Position numbers and translations under genes: made by a program. The notes below the pieces were generated by a model. It had not been told where the DNA came from. It made no database searches and saw only the letters and a program-made list of their open reading frames with translations. A stretch of 64,000 nucleotides of DNA from positions 124,001 through 188,000 of the forward strand of contig NZ_JAPSIY010000003.1 in assembly GCF_031178445.1 (NCBI RefSeq), written 5' to 3'. Shown one piece after another: positions 35,058-43,291 of the stretch (position 1 is the stretch's first letter; the number at the start of each line of letters is the position of its first letter). This DNA is from Microbacterium sp. (lineage in GTDB: Bacteria; Actinomycetota; Actinomycetes; Actinomycetales; Microbacteriaceae).

Positions 35058-35142
35058 TCACGTGCCGGCAGGCTCAGATCGGAGGCAGCATCAGCAGCAC
35101 AAGCCGGATCCACCGGCTCTTCGACGGACGCGAAGGACGGAC

Positions 35143-36672
35143 TCAGTGACCCTGCGGGCGGCTGGCGCGCCGCGAGCCCGAAGGGCGACCCTTGCCGCCG
35201 GCGTGTGCGCCGTTGTGCGCGCTGCCCGGCGTGCCATGGCCCTGCGCGCCGTTGCTCTGCGTGCCGTGACCGTGTGCGCCATGTGACTGAGCGGCCCGGC
35301 GCGGCTGCGACTGCGCGCCGTGCTGGCGTGCCTGATCCTGCTGGCCCTGCACGCCGGCACCGCGACCACGACCGCGAGAGTGGCGAGAGCCGGACGAGCC
35401 CGAGGATGCCGCGGGGCGTGCCTGACCGGAACGGCTCTGCCCGCCTCGATTGGCCTTCGGCTGGTTCTGCGGCTGCTGGGCAACGGGGGAGGGCTTCACC
35501 TTGGCGGCACGCTGGCCGACCAGAGCATCGACGGCCTCGGAGGTCGCAGGCTCGGGGGAGACCGCGATAGCGGCCTTCCGCAGCAGATCCTGCACGTCGC
35601 GACGCTGCTCGGGCAGCATCAGGGTCACCACGGTGCCGGCAGCGCCCGCACGGGCCGTGCGACCGGAGCGGTGCAGGTACGCCTTGTGCTCGACGGGCGG
35701 GTCGACGTGTACGACGAGCTCGACATCGTCGACGTGCACTCCGCGTGCCGCGACGTCCGTCGCGACGAGCACTCGCACCCCGCCCTTCGCCGGGTCAGCG
35801 CCGAATGCGGCGAGGTTGCGCTCTCGCGCGTTCTGGCCGAGGTTGCCATGCAGGTCGACGGACGGGATCCCGGCGGAGGTGAGCTGCTTGGCGAGCTTCT
35901 TCGCCTGGTGCTTGGTACGGGTGAACAGGATGCGACGGCCGACCCCGGACGCCAGATCCTGCACGAGCTGCTTCTTCGCGTCCGCGTCGGTCGCGATGAG
36001 GACGCGGTGCGTCATCTCGCCGGTCGGGACGCTGGCCTCGTCGACCTCATGGCTGACGGGGTCGTGCAGGAACCGCTTGGCGAGCGCGTCGATGCCACGA
36101 TCGAGTGTGGCGCTGAACAGCAGGCGCTGTCCGCGCGCGGGCGTTGCGGCGAGGATGCGGGTGACGCCGGGCAGGAAGCCGAGGTCGGCCATGTGATCGG
36201 CCTCGTCGAGCACGGCGATCTCGACGGCGTCGAGCGAGACGACCCGCTGCTTCATGAGGTCTTCAAGGCGGCCGGGGCAGGCGACGACGATGTCGACGCC
36301 GGAGCGCATCGCCTGCTCCTGCGGGCGCTGGCTCACCCCTCCGAAGACAGTCGTGACGCGCAGGCCCACAGCGGCTGCGAGCGGCGAGATGGTCGCGGCG
36401 ATCTGGGTCGCCAGCTCACGCGTCGGCGCCAGCACGAGGCCGCGCGGGCGACCGGGCATGCGCTTGGTCGACGATGCCGAGAGCCGAGCGACGAGAGGCA
36501 GCGCGAACGCGATGGTCTTGCCGCTGCCGGTGCGGCCGCGGCCGAGGAGGTCGCGTCCCGCGAGGGAGTCGGGGAGGGTGTCGCGCTGGATGGCGAACGC
36601 CTCGGTCTTGCCCTCGGCGGCCAGCACCGAGGCGAGGGCGGCGGGCACGCCGAGTTCGAGGAAGGAAGACAT
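35143..36672 (-). CDS. DEAD-box RNA helicase with long disordered tail
   Basis: 509 residues. Helicase core about 1-375: Q-motif FAIQRDTLP, Walker A GRGRTGSGKT, PTREL, DEAD as VLDEADHM, SATL, and HRSGRTARAG. From about residue 395 a low-complexity tail is rich in Gly, Gln, His, Arg and Ser, with AHGHGTQSNGAQGHGT-like repeats; it probably binds RNA or drives condensation. Family role: RNA unwinding in ribosome assembly or cold adaptation. Start ATG 36672 has GGAGC 8 bases upstream. The leader is about 158 bases if the TAGGGT -10 at 36837-36842 is used, as often seen for cold-induced helicases. Confidence 0.9.
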   Translation of the reverse strand: MSSFLELGVPAALASVLAAEGKTEAFAIQRDTLPDSLAGRDLLGRGRTGSGKTIAFALPLVARLSASSTKRMPGRPRGLVLAPTRELATQIAATISPLAAAVGLRVTTVFGGVSQRPQEQAMRSGVDIVVACPGRLEDLMKQRVVSLDAVEIAVLDEADHMADLGFLPGVTRILAATPARGQRLLFSATLDRGIDALAKRFLHDPVSHEVDEASVPTGEMTHRVLIATDADAKKQLVQDLASGVGRRILFTRTKHQAKKLAKQLTSAGIPSVDLHGNLGQNARERNLAAFGADPAKGGVRVLVATDVAARGVHVDDVELVVHVDPPVEHKAYLHRSGRTARAGAAGTVVTLMLPEQRRDVQDLLRKAAIAVSPEPATSEAVDALVGQRAAKVKPSPVAQQPQNQPKANRGGQSRSGQARPAASSGSSGSRHSRGRGRGAGVQGQQDQARQHGAQSQPRRAAQSHGAHGHGTQSNGAQGHGTPGSAHNGAHAGGKGRPSGSRRASRPQGH

Positions 36673-36836
36673 AGGAAAGCTCCGAAGAAGGATGGCGCAG
36701 CAGGAGATGCTGCGGAAATGGGCGACGGCGCGGGATCGCGCATCGTTTCGCCGCTCGAGAGGATCGCAGCCGGAGACCGGCGCGGAACATGTTTCGACGA
36801 CGCAGACGTCTCGCATTCGCGAGGGGCGTCGCGTCA

Positions 36837-36842
36837 ACCCTA
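36837..36842 (-). promoter_or_regulatory. -10 element TAGGGT of the helicase gene
   Basis: TAGGGT on the minus strand; it would give a long leader (about 158 bases). No other feature is seen in 36673-36908. Confidence 0.35.
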
Positions 36843-36916
36843 GCAGTGCGTGCTGGGAGTGCCGCACAGGCGCTCGCCGCCGTGTGCAGCGGGGGCTGCC
36901 GGGTGCCAGGAGGGCG

Positions 36917-37870
36917 TCAGGCGTGGAGAGCCTCGTTGAGGGTGACGCCGTGGCCCGAGCGCTGCACCACCTCGACCACGCCGGTGAGGGAGTTGCGCCG
37001 GAACAGCAGACCGCTGCGCCCCGAAAGCTCGGCGGCCTTGACAGCCGGACGGCCGCCGTCGGCCGTCGGCGCGGCATCCGCGACGACGATCTTCGTGCCG
37101 GCCGTCACGTACAGTCCCGCCTCCACGATGCAGTCGTCGCCGAGGGAGATGCCGATGCCGGCATTGGCGCCCAGCAGCGTGCGCGCGCCGATCGAGACCC
37201 GATGCATACCGCCGCCGGAGAGGGTGCCCATGATGGATGCACCTCCGCCGATGTCGCTGCCGTCGCCGACCACGACCCCCTGCGAGATGCGGCCCTCGAC
37301 CATGGAGGCGCCGAGGGTCCCGGCGTTGAAGTTCACGAACCCCTCGTGCATGACGGTCGTACCAGGGGAGAGGTGGGCGCCGAGACGCACTCGCGACGCG
37401 TCGGCGATGCGGACGCCTTCTGGCTGCACGTAGTCGGTGAGCCGAGGGAACTTGTCGAGGCTTTGCACTTGGATGCCGTGCCGTTGCAGCACCGGCCGCA
37501 GGCGGGCGGCATCCGCGGGCAGCATGGGGCCGGCGCTGGTCCAGGCCACCGTGGGCAGGTGGCCGAAGATGCCGTCCAGGCTCAGGTCGTTCGGGCGCAC
37601 CAGCAGACGAGAGAGGGCGTGCAGGCGCAGGTAGGCATCGGGGGTCGACCCGACCGGCGAGTCCAGGTCGATGCTGAGCTGCACGAACTCCACCGTGACG
37701 CCGCGCCGCTCGTCCTCATCGGCGAAGGCGCCCCACGTCGCGGCTCCGGCTGCGGCGTCCTCGGGCTCCTGGGCGCCGAAACCGAGCTCAGGGAACCAGG
37801 AGTCCAGAATCGTGCCGTCCGACGCGATCGTGCTCAGACCGATGCCCCATACTGTGCGCTCACTGCTCAT
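36917..37870 (-). CDS. dapD: tetrahydrodipicolinate N-succinyltransferase
   Basis: 317 residues, the actinobacterial DapD size. A left-handed beta-helix of hexapeptide repeats is evident from ~160 to 260 (VRLGAHLSPGTTVMHEGFVNFNAGTL in segments, then GRISQGVVVGDGSDIGGGASIMG, VSIGARTLLGANAGIGISLGDDCIVEAG). It transfers succinyl from succinyl-CoA to tetrahydrodipicolinate in lysine and peptidoglycan precursor synthesis. Start ATG 37870 is six bases after TACCGT, hence leaderless. It is divergent from dapE, with 68 bases between the start codons. Confidence 0.93.
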   Translation of the reverse strand: MSSERTVWGIGLSTIASDGTILDSWFPELGFGAQEPEDAAAGAATWGAFADEDERRGVTVEFVQLSIDLDSPVGSTPDAYLRLHALSRLLVRPNDLSLDGIFGHLPTVAWTSAGPMLPADAARLRPVLQRHGIQVQSLDKFPRLTDYVQPEGVRIADASRVRLGAHLSPGTTVMHEGFVNFNAGTLGASMVEGRISQGVVVGDGSDIGGGASIMGTLSGGGMHRVSIGARTLLGANAGIGISLGDDCIVEAGLYVTAGTKIVVADAAPTADGGRPAVKAAELSGRSGLLFRRNSLTGVVEVVQRSGHGVTLNEALHA

Positions 37871-37876
37871 GCCATA

Positions 37877-37882
37877 ACGGTA
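37877..37882 (-). promoter_or_regulatory. leaderless promoter -10 TACCGT of dapD
   Basis: TACCGT on the minus strand, six bases before ATG 37870. Confidence 0.55.
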
Positions 37883-37925
37883 GCGCGCACTGCGATGCGG
37901 ACGCTGATCGTGTGACGTCGCGGTC

Positions 37926-37931
37926 TAGGCT
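37926..37931 (+). promoter_or_regulatory. leaderless promoter -10 TAGGCT of dapE
   Basis: TAGGCT, seven bases before ATG 37939. The two dap promoters are back to back within 68 bases. Confidence 0.55.
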
Positions 37932-37938
37932 GGTGGCC

Positions 37939-39012
37939 ATGGTGCTCGACCTCACTGCGTCCTCGGCTGCCCTCACCCGTGCGATCTGCGACATCCCCAG
38001 CGTGTCCGGCTCCGAGGGGCGACTGGCCGACGAGATCGAACACGCGGTATCGGCCTTCGACCACCTCGAGGTGACGCGCCACGGCAACACGGTCGTCGCC
38101 CGCACGGATCTCGGCAGGGCGCAGCGTGTGGTGATCGCCGGACACATCGACACCGTGCCGATCAACGACAACGTGCCGACCCGCGACATCGACATCGACG
38201 GCACCCCGTTCCTCTGGGGCCGCGGCACCGTCGACATGAAGGCGGGGGTTGCAGTGCAGCTGAAGCTCGCCGCCGAACTCACCGATCCCGTGGTCGACAT
38301 CACCTGGATGTGGTACGACAACGAGGAGGTCGAGGAGGCCCGCAACGGCTTGAAGCTGCTCGCGGAGACCCGGCCCGATCTTTTCGCCGCCGATTTCGCC
38401 ATCCTCGGGGAGCCCAGCGACGGACGCGTCGAGGGCGGATGCAACGGCACGCTGCGCGCGGTCGTCCGCACCCGCGGCGTGCGTGCGCACAGTGCCCGAT
38501 CCTGGGTCGGAGAGAACGCCATCCACCGCGCGGCGCCGATCCTCAGCAGGCTCGCCGAGTACCGCGCGCGTGAGATCGTCGTCGAGGGGCTGGCATACCG
38601 CGAAGGGTTGAACGCCGTGGCCATCCGCGGCGGGGTCGCCGGGAATGTCATCCCCGACCTCTGCGAGGTCGACGTCAACTACCGCTTCGCGCCCAGCAAG
38701 AGCGTCGAGGACGCCGAGGCCCACGTGCGCGCGGCTTTCGAGGGCTTCGAGGTGGAGATCGTGGATGCCGCCGCCGGTGCCAGGCCAGGACTCGACGCAC
38801 CCATCGCACAGCAGTTCCTCGCGGCGGTCGGCGGCGAGGCGCACGCCAAGTACGGGTGGACCGACGTCGCGCGCTTCTCGGCGCTCGGGGTGCCCGCGGT
38901 GAACTACGGTCCTGGAGACCCGCACCTCGCTCATCATGACGAGGAGCGCGTGCCGCTCGCTCAGATCGATGACGTGGAACGCGGGCTTCGCGCGTGGCTG
39001 ACCGCCTCCTGA
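37939..39012 (+). CDS. dapE: succinyl-diaminopimelate desuccinylase
   Basis: 357 residues, M20 metallopeptidase family. Metal-site motifs: GHIDTVPIND (His and Asp), GRGTVDMKAG (bridging Asp), YDNEEVEEARNGL (the catalytic Glu pair) and EPSDGRVEGGCNGT, with a final GPGDPHLAHHDEER. It removes succinate from N-succinyl-LL-diaminopimelate using two zinc ions. ATG 37939 is preferred over an ATG at 37912 because it lies seven bases after TAGGCT. Overlaps the next gene by 19 bases if that gene starts at GTG 38994. Confidence 0.93.
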   Translation: MVLDLTASSAALTRAICDIPSVSGSEGRLADEIEHAVSAFDHLEVTRHGNTVVARTDLGRAQRVVIAGHIDTVPINDNVPTRDIDIDGTPFLWGRGTVDMKAGVAVQLKLAAELTDPVVDITWMWYDNEEVEEARNGLKLLAETRPDLFAADFAILGEPSDGRVEGGCNGTLRAVVRTRGVRAHSARSWVGENAIHRAAPILSRLAEYRAREIVVEGLAYREGLNAVAIRGGVAGNVIPDLCEVDVNYRFAPSKSVEDAEAHVRAAFEGFEVEIVDAAAGARPGLDAPIAQQFLAAVGGEAHAKYGWTDVARFSALGVPAVNYGPGDPHLAHHDEERVPLAQIDDVERGLRAWLTAS

Positions 39013-40205
39013 CCACAGCTGCTCGCGGATGGGTGCGGATGCCGACGGCGGGCCGCATCACCGTCGTCTACCTGCTGTCGCGGCTGGTCACCACCGGCTT
39101 CCTCGCGCTCGCCGCTGCGCACTCCTCGCCGCTGTCGCGGTTCGGAGCCGACGCGACCGTGGACGAGTACGTGGTCGGCTGGGACGCCCAGTGGTACTGG
39201 TGGGTCGCCGAGCACGGCTATCCCGCCGAGCTGCCCCGCACCGAGTCCGGGGACGTCGCCGAGAACGCGTGGGCTTTCATGCCGGTGTACGCGTTCCTCG
39301 CGAAGGTGGCAGGCTTCGGGAATTGGGGATCCGGTGCGCTGCTGGTCTCGCTCGTCGCGGGTCTGCTGGCCTGCTTCGCGCTGCATCGCCTGCTTCGCGA
39401 CCGGATCGGCGCCCCCGCCGCGCTCTGGGCGGTGGCGTTCTTCTCCAGTGGTCCGCTCGCGGCGCTGTTCCAGGTCGGCTACGCCGAGTCGCTGTTCCTG
39501 CTGTTCCTGCTGATCAGCCTCGACCTCGCCCTGCGACACCGATACGCGCTGCTCTACCTACTGATCCCGGTGATGGGCTTCACGCGGCCAGGTGTTCTCG
39601 CGTTCTCCCTGTTCCTCGCGCTGCACGGCATCGTGCGGTGGGCACGCAGACGAGTCGATCCGCTGCCGGTGTCGCACGTCGCGCACATCGTGTCACTCGG
39701 GCTGTTCGCCGCGGTCGTCGGCTTCTCCTGGCAGGTGATCGCGGCCGTCGTCACCGGGGAGCCGGAGGCCTATCTGCAGACCGAGCTCGCGTGGCGGCGC
39801 AACTGGATCCAGGACGCATCAGCCGACTTCATCCCGTTCGACGGGTTCGTGCTCGGCGCGCAGTTCTGGTTCGCACAGTGGGGTCTGCCCGCCTGGGCCG
39901 CGGTCGTCGCCTTGCTGCTCCTCGTCGGCGGCGCTGCGTGGCTGCTGCTGCGGTCCGCGCACGTGCGTCGTCTCGGCCCGGACCTCCGGCTGTGGAGCGC
40001 AAGCTACCTGCTGTACCTGCTGGCGGTGTTCTTCCCGCAGTCCAGCACGCTGCGACTGCTCCTGCCGCTCACGCCGCTGTGGGGCGCCGCCGTGCCACGC
40101 TCCCTGGGTTGGCGATGGGCGGTGCTCGGCGCGTGCCTGGTGACGCAGTGGCTCTGGATCCATTCGGTCTACGGACTCAGCCAGACGTTCTGGCAGGTGC
40201 CCTGA
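38994..40205 (+). CDS. membrane mannosyltransferase-like protein (GT-C/PIG-V type)
   Basis: 403 residues with about 10 membrane helices. The first outer loop has GWDAQWYWWVAEHGYP (the Asp-x-x-Trp/Tyr element of GT-C enzymes that use polyprenyl-phosphate sugars) followed by NAWAFMPVYAFLAK, typical of PIG-V-like mannosyltransferases. It likely adds mannose or a similar sugar to a wall or protein acceptor. Start uncertain: GTG 38994 overlaps dapE, ATG 39039 is equally possible. A 70-base gap follows before the DUF3117 gene. Confidence 0.75.
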   Translation: MADRLLTTAARGWVRMPTAGRITVVYLLSRLVTTGFLALAAAHSSPLSRFGADATVDEYVVGWDAQWYWWVAEHGYPAELPRTESGDVAENAWAFMPVYAFLAKVAGFGNWGSGALLVSLVAGLLACFALHRLLRDRIGAPAALWAVAFFSSGPLAALFQVGYAESLFLLFLLISLDLALRHRYALLYLLIPVMGFTRPGVLAFSLFLALHGIVRWARRRVDPLPVSHVAHIVSLGLFAAVVGFSWQVIAAVVTGEPEAYLQTELAWRRNWIQDASADFIPFDGFVLGAQFWFAQWGLPAWAAVVALLLLVGGAAWLLLRSAHVRRLGPDLRLWSASYLLYLLAVFFPQSSTLRLLLPLTPLWGAAVPRSLGWRWAVLGACLVTQWLWIHSVYGLSQTFWQVP

Positions 40206-40238
40206 AATCGTGGCGTCCGACGGCGTCGGGGGTACCGA

Positions 40239-40244
40239 TAAACT
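40239..40244 (+). promoter_or_regulatory. -10 element TAAACT of the DUF3117 gene
   Basis: TAAACT starting about 37 bases before ATG 40276; the leader carries the ribosome site GGAAAGGGAG. Confidence 0.5.
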
Positions 40245-40275
40245 TGACGCATACCACCGAGGAAAGGGAGCCACG

Positions 40276-40446
40276 ATGGCAGCGATGAAGCCGAGGACCG
40301 GCGACGGACCGATGGAGGCCGTGAAGGAGGGGCGACTCATCATCGTGCGGGTTCCGCTCGAGGGCGGCGGCCGGCTGGTCGTCTCCGTCAACGACGCCGA
40401 GGCGAAGGAGCTTCACGACGTGCTGGGAGCAGTCGTCAGCGCCTGA
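40276..40446 (+). CDS. DUF3117 small conserved protein
   Basis: 56 residues: MAAMKPRTGDGPMEAVKEGR followed by a two-strand sheet (LIIVRVPLEGGGRLVVSVND) and a helix (AEAKELHDVLGAVV). This is the DUF3117 family, almost universal in actinobacteria and highly conserved, of unknown function. The ribosome site GGAAAGGGAG is strong and the gene has a very strong terminator, so it is probably abundant. Confidence 0.9.
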   Translation: MAAMKPRTGDGPMEAVKEGRLIIVRVPLEGGGRLVVSVNDAEAKELHDVLGAVVSA

Positions 40447-40453
40447 GAACAGC

Positions 40454-40499
40454 ACGCGAGAGGGCGGCGGATGCTTCGGCATCCGCCGCCCTCTCGCGT
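40454..40499. terminator. 21-bp perfect hairpin terminator with TTCG loop
   Basis: The two arms (40454-40474 and 40479-40499) are exact complements of 21 bases around a TTCG tetraloop. It is the strongest terminator in the window and separates the DUF3117 gene from the convergent methyltransferase gene. Confidence 0.92.
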
Positions 40500-40520
40500 A
40501 TCGGGCCTGGGGGCGCGGCG

Positions 40521-41153
40521 TCAGGCCCCGGTGCGCGTGAGCTGCAGCAGGCCCTCTCCGACGGTGGACAGTGCGGCGATCACGGCCTGCGACTCCTGCG
40601 TCTCCTGCACCAGCGAGCGGTATGCGGTCGTCACGGCATCCCGCTGCACGGGGTCAGCGACCCTGCCACCGGCAAGCACGCGCGGGACGAGCACGAGACC
40701 GCCTGTTCGCACCAGTCGCAGGCCGTCGGCTACGTAGTCGATGACGTTCTCGGGGTCGGCGTCGATGAGCACGATGTCGTACGAGCCCTCGTTCATCCGA
40801 GGCAGCACGTCGGCCGCGCGGCCGGTGATGAAGCGCGCACGCGCGGCGGGGATCTTCGCGTCGGCGAAGGCCTGACGAGCGGCGGCGAGGTGCTCCGGCT
40901 CGTTGTCGATCGTGGTGAGCACGGCCTGCGGAGCGCCGCGCAGCAGCCACAGCCCTGAGACACCCGCTCCGGTGCCGATCTCGACGATCGAACGGGCCCC
41001 CGAGGCAGCGGCCAGCACCGCGCACTGGGCTCCGATCGCCGGGCTCAGCGGGGCCGCGCCCAGCTCGAGCGCGTGCGCCCTGGCGCGCGCGATGGGGGCG
41101 GGCTCGACGATGGTCTCTCTGACGAATCGGGCGTTCGCGTCGTGCTCGCTCAT
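40521..41153 (-). CDS. O-methyltransferase (Rv1220c-like)
   Basis: 210 residues. Class I SAM-dependent fold: VEIGTGAGVSGLWLLRG (motif I), TIDNEPEHLAAARQAF (motif II acid), YDIVLIDADPENVIDY and GGLVLVPRVL. It belongs to the methyltransferase_3/caffeoyl-CoA O-methyltransferase-like group; mycobacteria keep a homolog next to sigE and tatB. The substrate is unknown. Start ATG 41153 with AGGAGAG; a TACGCT -10 at 41186-41191 gives a short leader. Divergent from tatB. Confidence 0.8.
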   Translation of the reverse strand: MSEHDANARFVRETIVEPAPIARARAHALELGAAPLSPAIGAQCAVLAAASGARSIVEIGTGAGVSGLWLLRGAPQAVLTTIDNEPEHLAAARQAFADAKIPAARARFITGRAADVLPRMNEGSYDIVLIDADPENVIDYVADGLRLVRTGGLVLVPRVLAGGRVADPVQRDAVTTAYRSLVQETQESQAVIAALSTVGEGLLQLTRTGA

Positions 41154-41185
41154 GGGCTGCTCTCCTGAAAAGGCGGGTTACTGAC

Positions 41186-41191
41186 AGCGTA
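41186..41191 (-). promoter_or_regulatory. -10 element TACGCT of the methyltransferase gene
   Basis: TACGCT on the minus strand; transcription would start near 41179, 26 bases before ATG 41153. Confidence 0.45.
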
Positions 41192-41228
41192 TGTCGCGAA
41201 GAAGCGTCGCAGGGGGAGGCGCGGCGGG

Positions 41229-41234
41229 TAGCCT
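41229..41234 (+). promoter_or_regulatory. leaderless promoter -10 TAGCCT of tatB
   Basis: TAGCCT, six bases, then ATG 41241. Confidence 0.55.
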
Positions 41235-41240
41235 AAGACC

Positions 41241-41645
41241 ATGGAACTGGGCCTGACCTTCGACAAGCTGCTCTTGATCGGTCTTGTCGCTGTGCTCATC
41301 ATCGGTCCCGAGCGTCTGCCGAAGGCGGCGGAGTCGTTCGCACAGTTCGTGCGGCGCGCGGGCGAGTACCTGCGCGACACCAAGAGCAAGATGCGCGAGG
41401 AGCTCGGCCCCGACATCGATGAGGTGGACTGGCGCAAGCTCGATCCGCGCCAGTACGACCCGCGCCGCATCATCCGCGACGCACTCTTCGAAGAGCCGTC
41501 CTTCGACGCTCCGGCTGAGACCAAGCCGGTGGAGTCCGGTGCGGCCCCGGCGACAGAGCCGGTGGGTGCCGCCTCCCGCCCCGCCTGGACGCGCACCGCG
41601 TTCTCACGCAGCACCCCCCCGCCCTACGACGTCGAGGCCACCTGA
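41241..41645 (+). CDS. tatB: twin-arginine translocase subunit TatB
   Basis: 134 residues. One N-terminal helix (MELGLTFDKLLLIGLVAVLIIGPERLPKAAESFA, residues about 4-22 in the membrane) followed by an amphipathic helix and a charged, Pro-rich tail. GPERLP is the hallmark of TatB/TatA. The long tail argues for TatB. It forms the receptor with TatC for folded, RR-signal proteins; tatA and tatC lie elsewhere. In mycobacteria tatB follows sigE-rseA-htrA, absent here. Convergent with mrp, nine bases apart. Confidence 0.88.
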   Translation: MELGLTFDKLLLIGLVAVLIIGPERLPKAAESFAQFVRRAGEYLRDTKSKMREELGPDIDEVDWRKLDPRQYDPRRIIRDALFEEPSFDAPAETKPVESGAAPATEPVGAASRPAWTRTAFSRSTPPPYDVEAT

Positions 41646-41654
41646 CGGAGGCGG

Positions 41655-42776
41655 TCAGGACAGCCGAAGCGGAAGAGCCCGGCCGGCGAGCCGCCGGCCA
41701 CGGCCGGCGATCGCTTCGGCCAGCCTCACGATCTCGCGTGCCGCAGCGTCTTCGGGATCGCCCAGCACGACGGGCACGCCCACGTCTCCTCCCCGCCGCA
41801 GCGCGGGGCTGAGCGGCACGGAGCCCAAGAGCGGCACGTCCTCACCGTCGGCGCTGAGTGCGCTGGCAACCGCCGAGCCGCCGCCAGAGCCGAACAGATC
41901 GAGTACCGTGCCGTCCTCCAGTGCGAACGCCGCCATGTTCTCCACGACCCCGATCACTCGCTGCCCCGTCTGGCGGGCCACCAGTCCGCTGCGGATCGCG
42001 ACATCGGCGGCGGCGGGCTGCGGTGTGGTCACCACCAGCACCTCGGCATGCGGCAGCAGCTGCCCGATGGAGATGGCCACGTCACCGGTTCCGGGCGGCA
42101 TGTCGATGAGCAGCACGTCGAGGTCGCCGAAGAACACATCGGTGAGGAACTGCTGCACCGTGCGATGCAGCATCGGTCCACGCCACGCCACCACTGCCTC
42201 GCCCTCGCGCAGGAACATGCCGATGGAGACCGTCTTCACCTCGTGCGCGACAGGCGGCAGCATGAGGTCGTCGATGCGGGTGGGCTGCGTGCCAGGCGCG
42301 ATGCCGAGCAGTCCGGGAATCGAGAAGCCGTGCACGTCGGCGTCGACCAGGCCGACGCGCAGCCCCTGCCGAGCGAGTGCGACGGCGAGATTCGCGGTCA
42401 AGGTGGACTTGCCGACGCCGCCCTTGCCGCTGGAAACGAGGATGACGCGGGTGAGCGAATCAGGGCCGAACGGCATCTGCCTGGCCGCCCGCCCGTCTCG
42501 CAGCTTCCCGGTGAGAGCGCGCCGCTCCTCAGGGGTCATCACGCCGATGTCGACGGTCACTTCGGTGATGCCGCTGACGGATGCCGCGGCATCCCGCACG
42601 TCCTGCTCGATCCGCTGTGCCGCAGGGCACCCCACGATCGTGAGGACGATCGACACCTGCGCGGCACTCCCTTCGACGGTGATCCCTCTCACCATGTCGA
42701 GGTCGCCGATCGGACGGCGCAGCTCAGGATCGGTCACCGCCGAGACGGCGTCGCGGACGCGGTCGTCGAGAGTCAT
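41655..42776 (-). CDS. mrp: Mrp/ApbC-family P-loop ATPase, iron-sulfur carrier
   Basis: 373 residues. N-terminal MIP18/DUF59 domain (about 1-85; ends with AAQRIEQDV), then a deviant Walker A SSGKGGVGKST, DADVHGFSIPGLLG, LLIDMPPGTGD and PQPAAADVA. This is the Mrp/Nbp35/NBP35-like family that carries or inserts Fe-S clusters. The usual CxxC after ENM is missing: the sequence reads ENMAAFALEDG, as I recall for actinobacterial Mrp. ATG overlaps the DUF1003 stop (ATGA), so mrp is the last gene of a three-gene operon. Confidence 0.9.
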   Translation of the reverse strand: MTLDDRVRDAVSAVTDPELRRPIGDLDMVRGITVEGSAAQVSIVLTIVGCPAAQRIEQDVRDAAASVSGITEVTVDIGVMTPEERRALTGKLRDGRAARQMPFGPDSLTRVILVSSGKGGVGKSTLTANLAVALARQGLRVGLVDADVHGFSIPGLLGIAPGTQPTRIDDLMLPPVAHEVKTVSIGMFLREGEAVVAWRGPMLHRTVQQFLTDVFFGDLDVLLIDMPPGTGDVAISIGQLLPHAEVLVVTTPQPAAADVAIRSGLVARQTGQRVIGVVENMAAFALEDGTVLDLFGSGGGSAVASALSADGEDVPLLGSVPLSPALRRGGDVGVPVVLGDPEDAAAREIVRLAEAIAGRGRRLAGRALPLRLS

Positions 42777-43291
42777 GACCTGCGGTCGATCTCGGCGGAG
42801 CCGCGGTCGTCGTCGAGCTCGGCGAGAAGGGCTCTGAGCTCCTGGCGCAGAACGTCGCGTGTGACGGTCTGCGCACTGCGCTCCTCGAGAGCGAGGCGCA
42901 GCGCCACGATCTCACGGGCGAGATACTCCGTGTCGGCCAGGTTGCGCTCCGCTCGCTGGCGGTCCTGCTCGATCTGAACCCGGTCGCGGTCGTCCTGCCG
43001 GTTCTGCGCGAGCAGGATCAGCGGTGCGGCGTACGAGGCCTGAAGCGAGAGCATCAGCGTGAGCGCGGTGAACCCGAGCGCGGCATCGTCGAAGCGCAGG
43101 TGCCGGGGCATGAGAGTGTTCCAGATGATCCAGGCCAGGCAGAACAGCGTGAGGATCACCAGGAACGCGGGAGTGCCCATGGCGCGGGCCACCCATTCGG
43201 TGAACCTGCCGAAGCGGTCTCTCGACGGTGCTGACGTGCGGGTCACGGCACCGCTGCGCGGCGTGTCGAGACGGGGGGATCGGGCCATCAT
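42773..43291 (-). CDS. DUF1003 membrane protein
   Basis: 172 residues. A basic N-terminus, then the two DUF1003 helices (FLVILTLFCLAWIIWNTLM and FTALTLMLSLQASYAAPLILLAQNRQDDRD), then a coiled-coil C-terminal domain rich in Glu/Arg. The AQNRQxxRD motif is characteristic. Function unknown, often linked to ion or stress response. ATG 43291 overlaps the stop of the MgtE-like gene; its own stop overlaps mrp. Confidence 0.85.
   Translation of the reverse strand: MMARSPRLDTPRSGAVTRTSAPSRDRFGRFTEWVARAMGTPAFLVILTLFCLAWIIWNTLMPRHLRFDDAALGFTALTLMLSLQASYAAPLILLAQNRQDDRDRVQIEQDRQRAERNLADTEYLAREIVALRLALEERSAQTVTRDVLRQELRALLAELDDDRGSAEIDRRS

Noticed and set aside
41641-41659. CCTGAC / GTCAGG hairpin between tatB and mrp
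   Set aside because: Only six base pairs; too weak to call a terminator.
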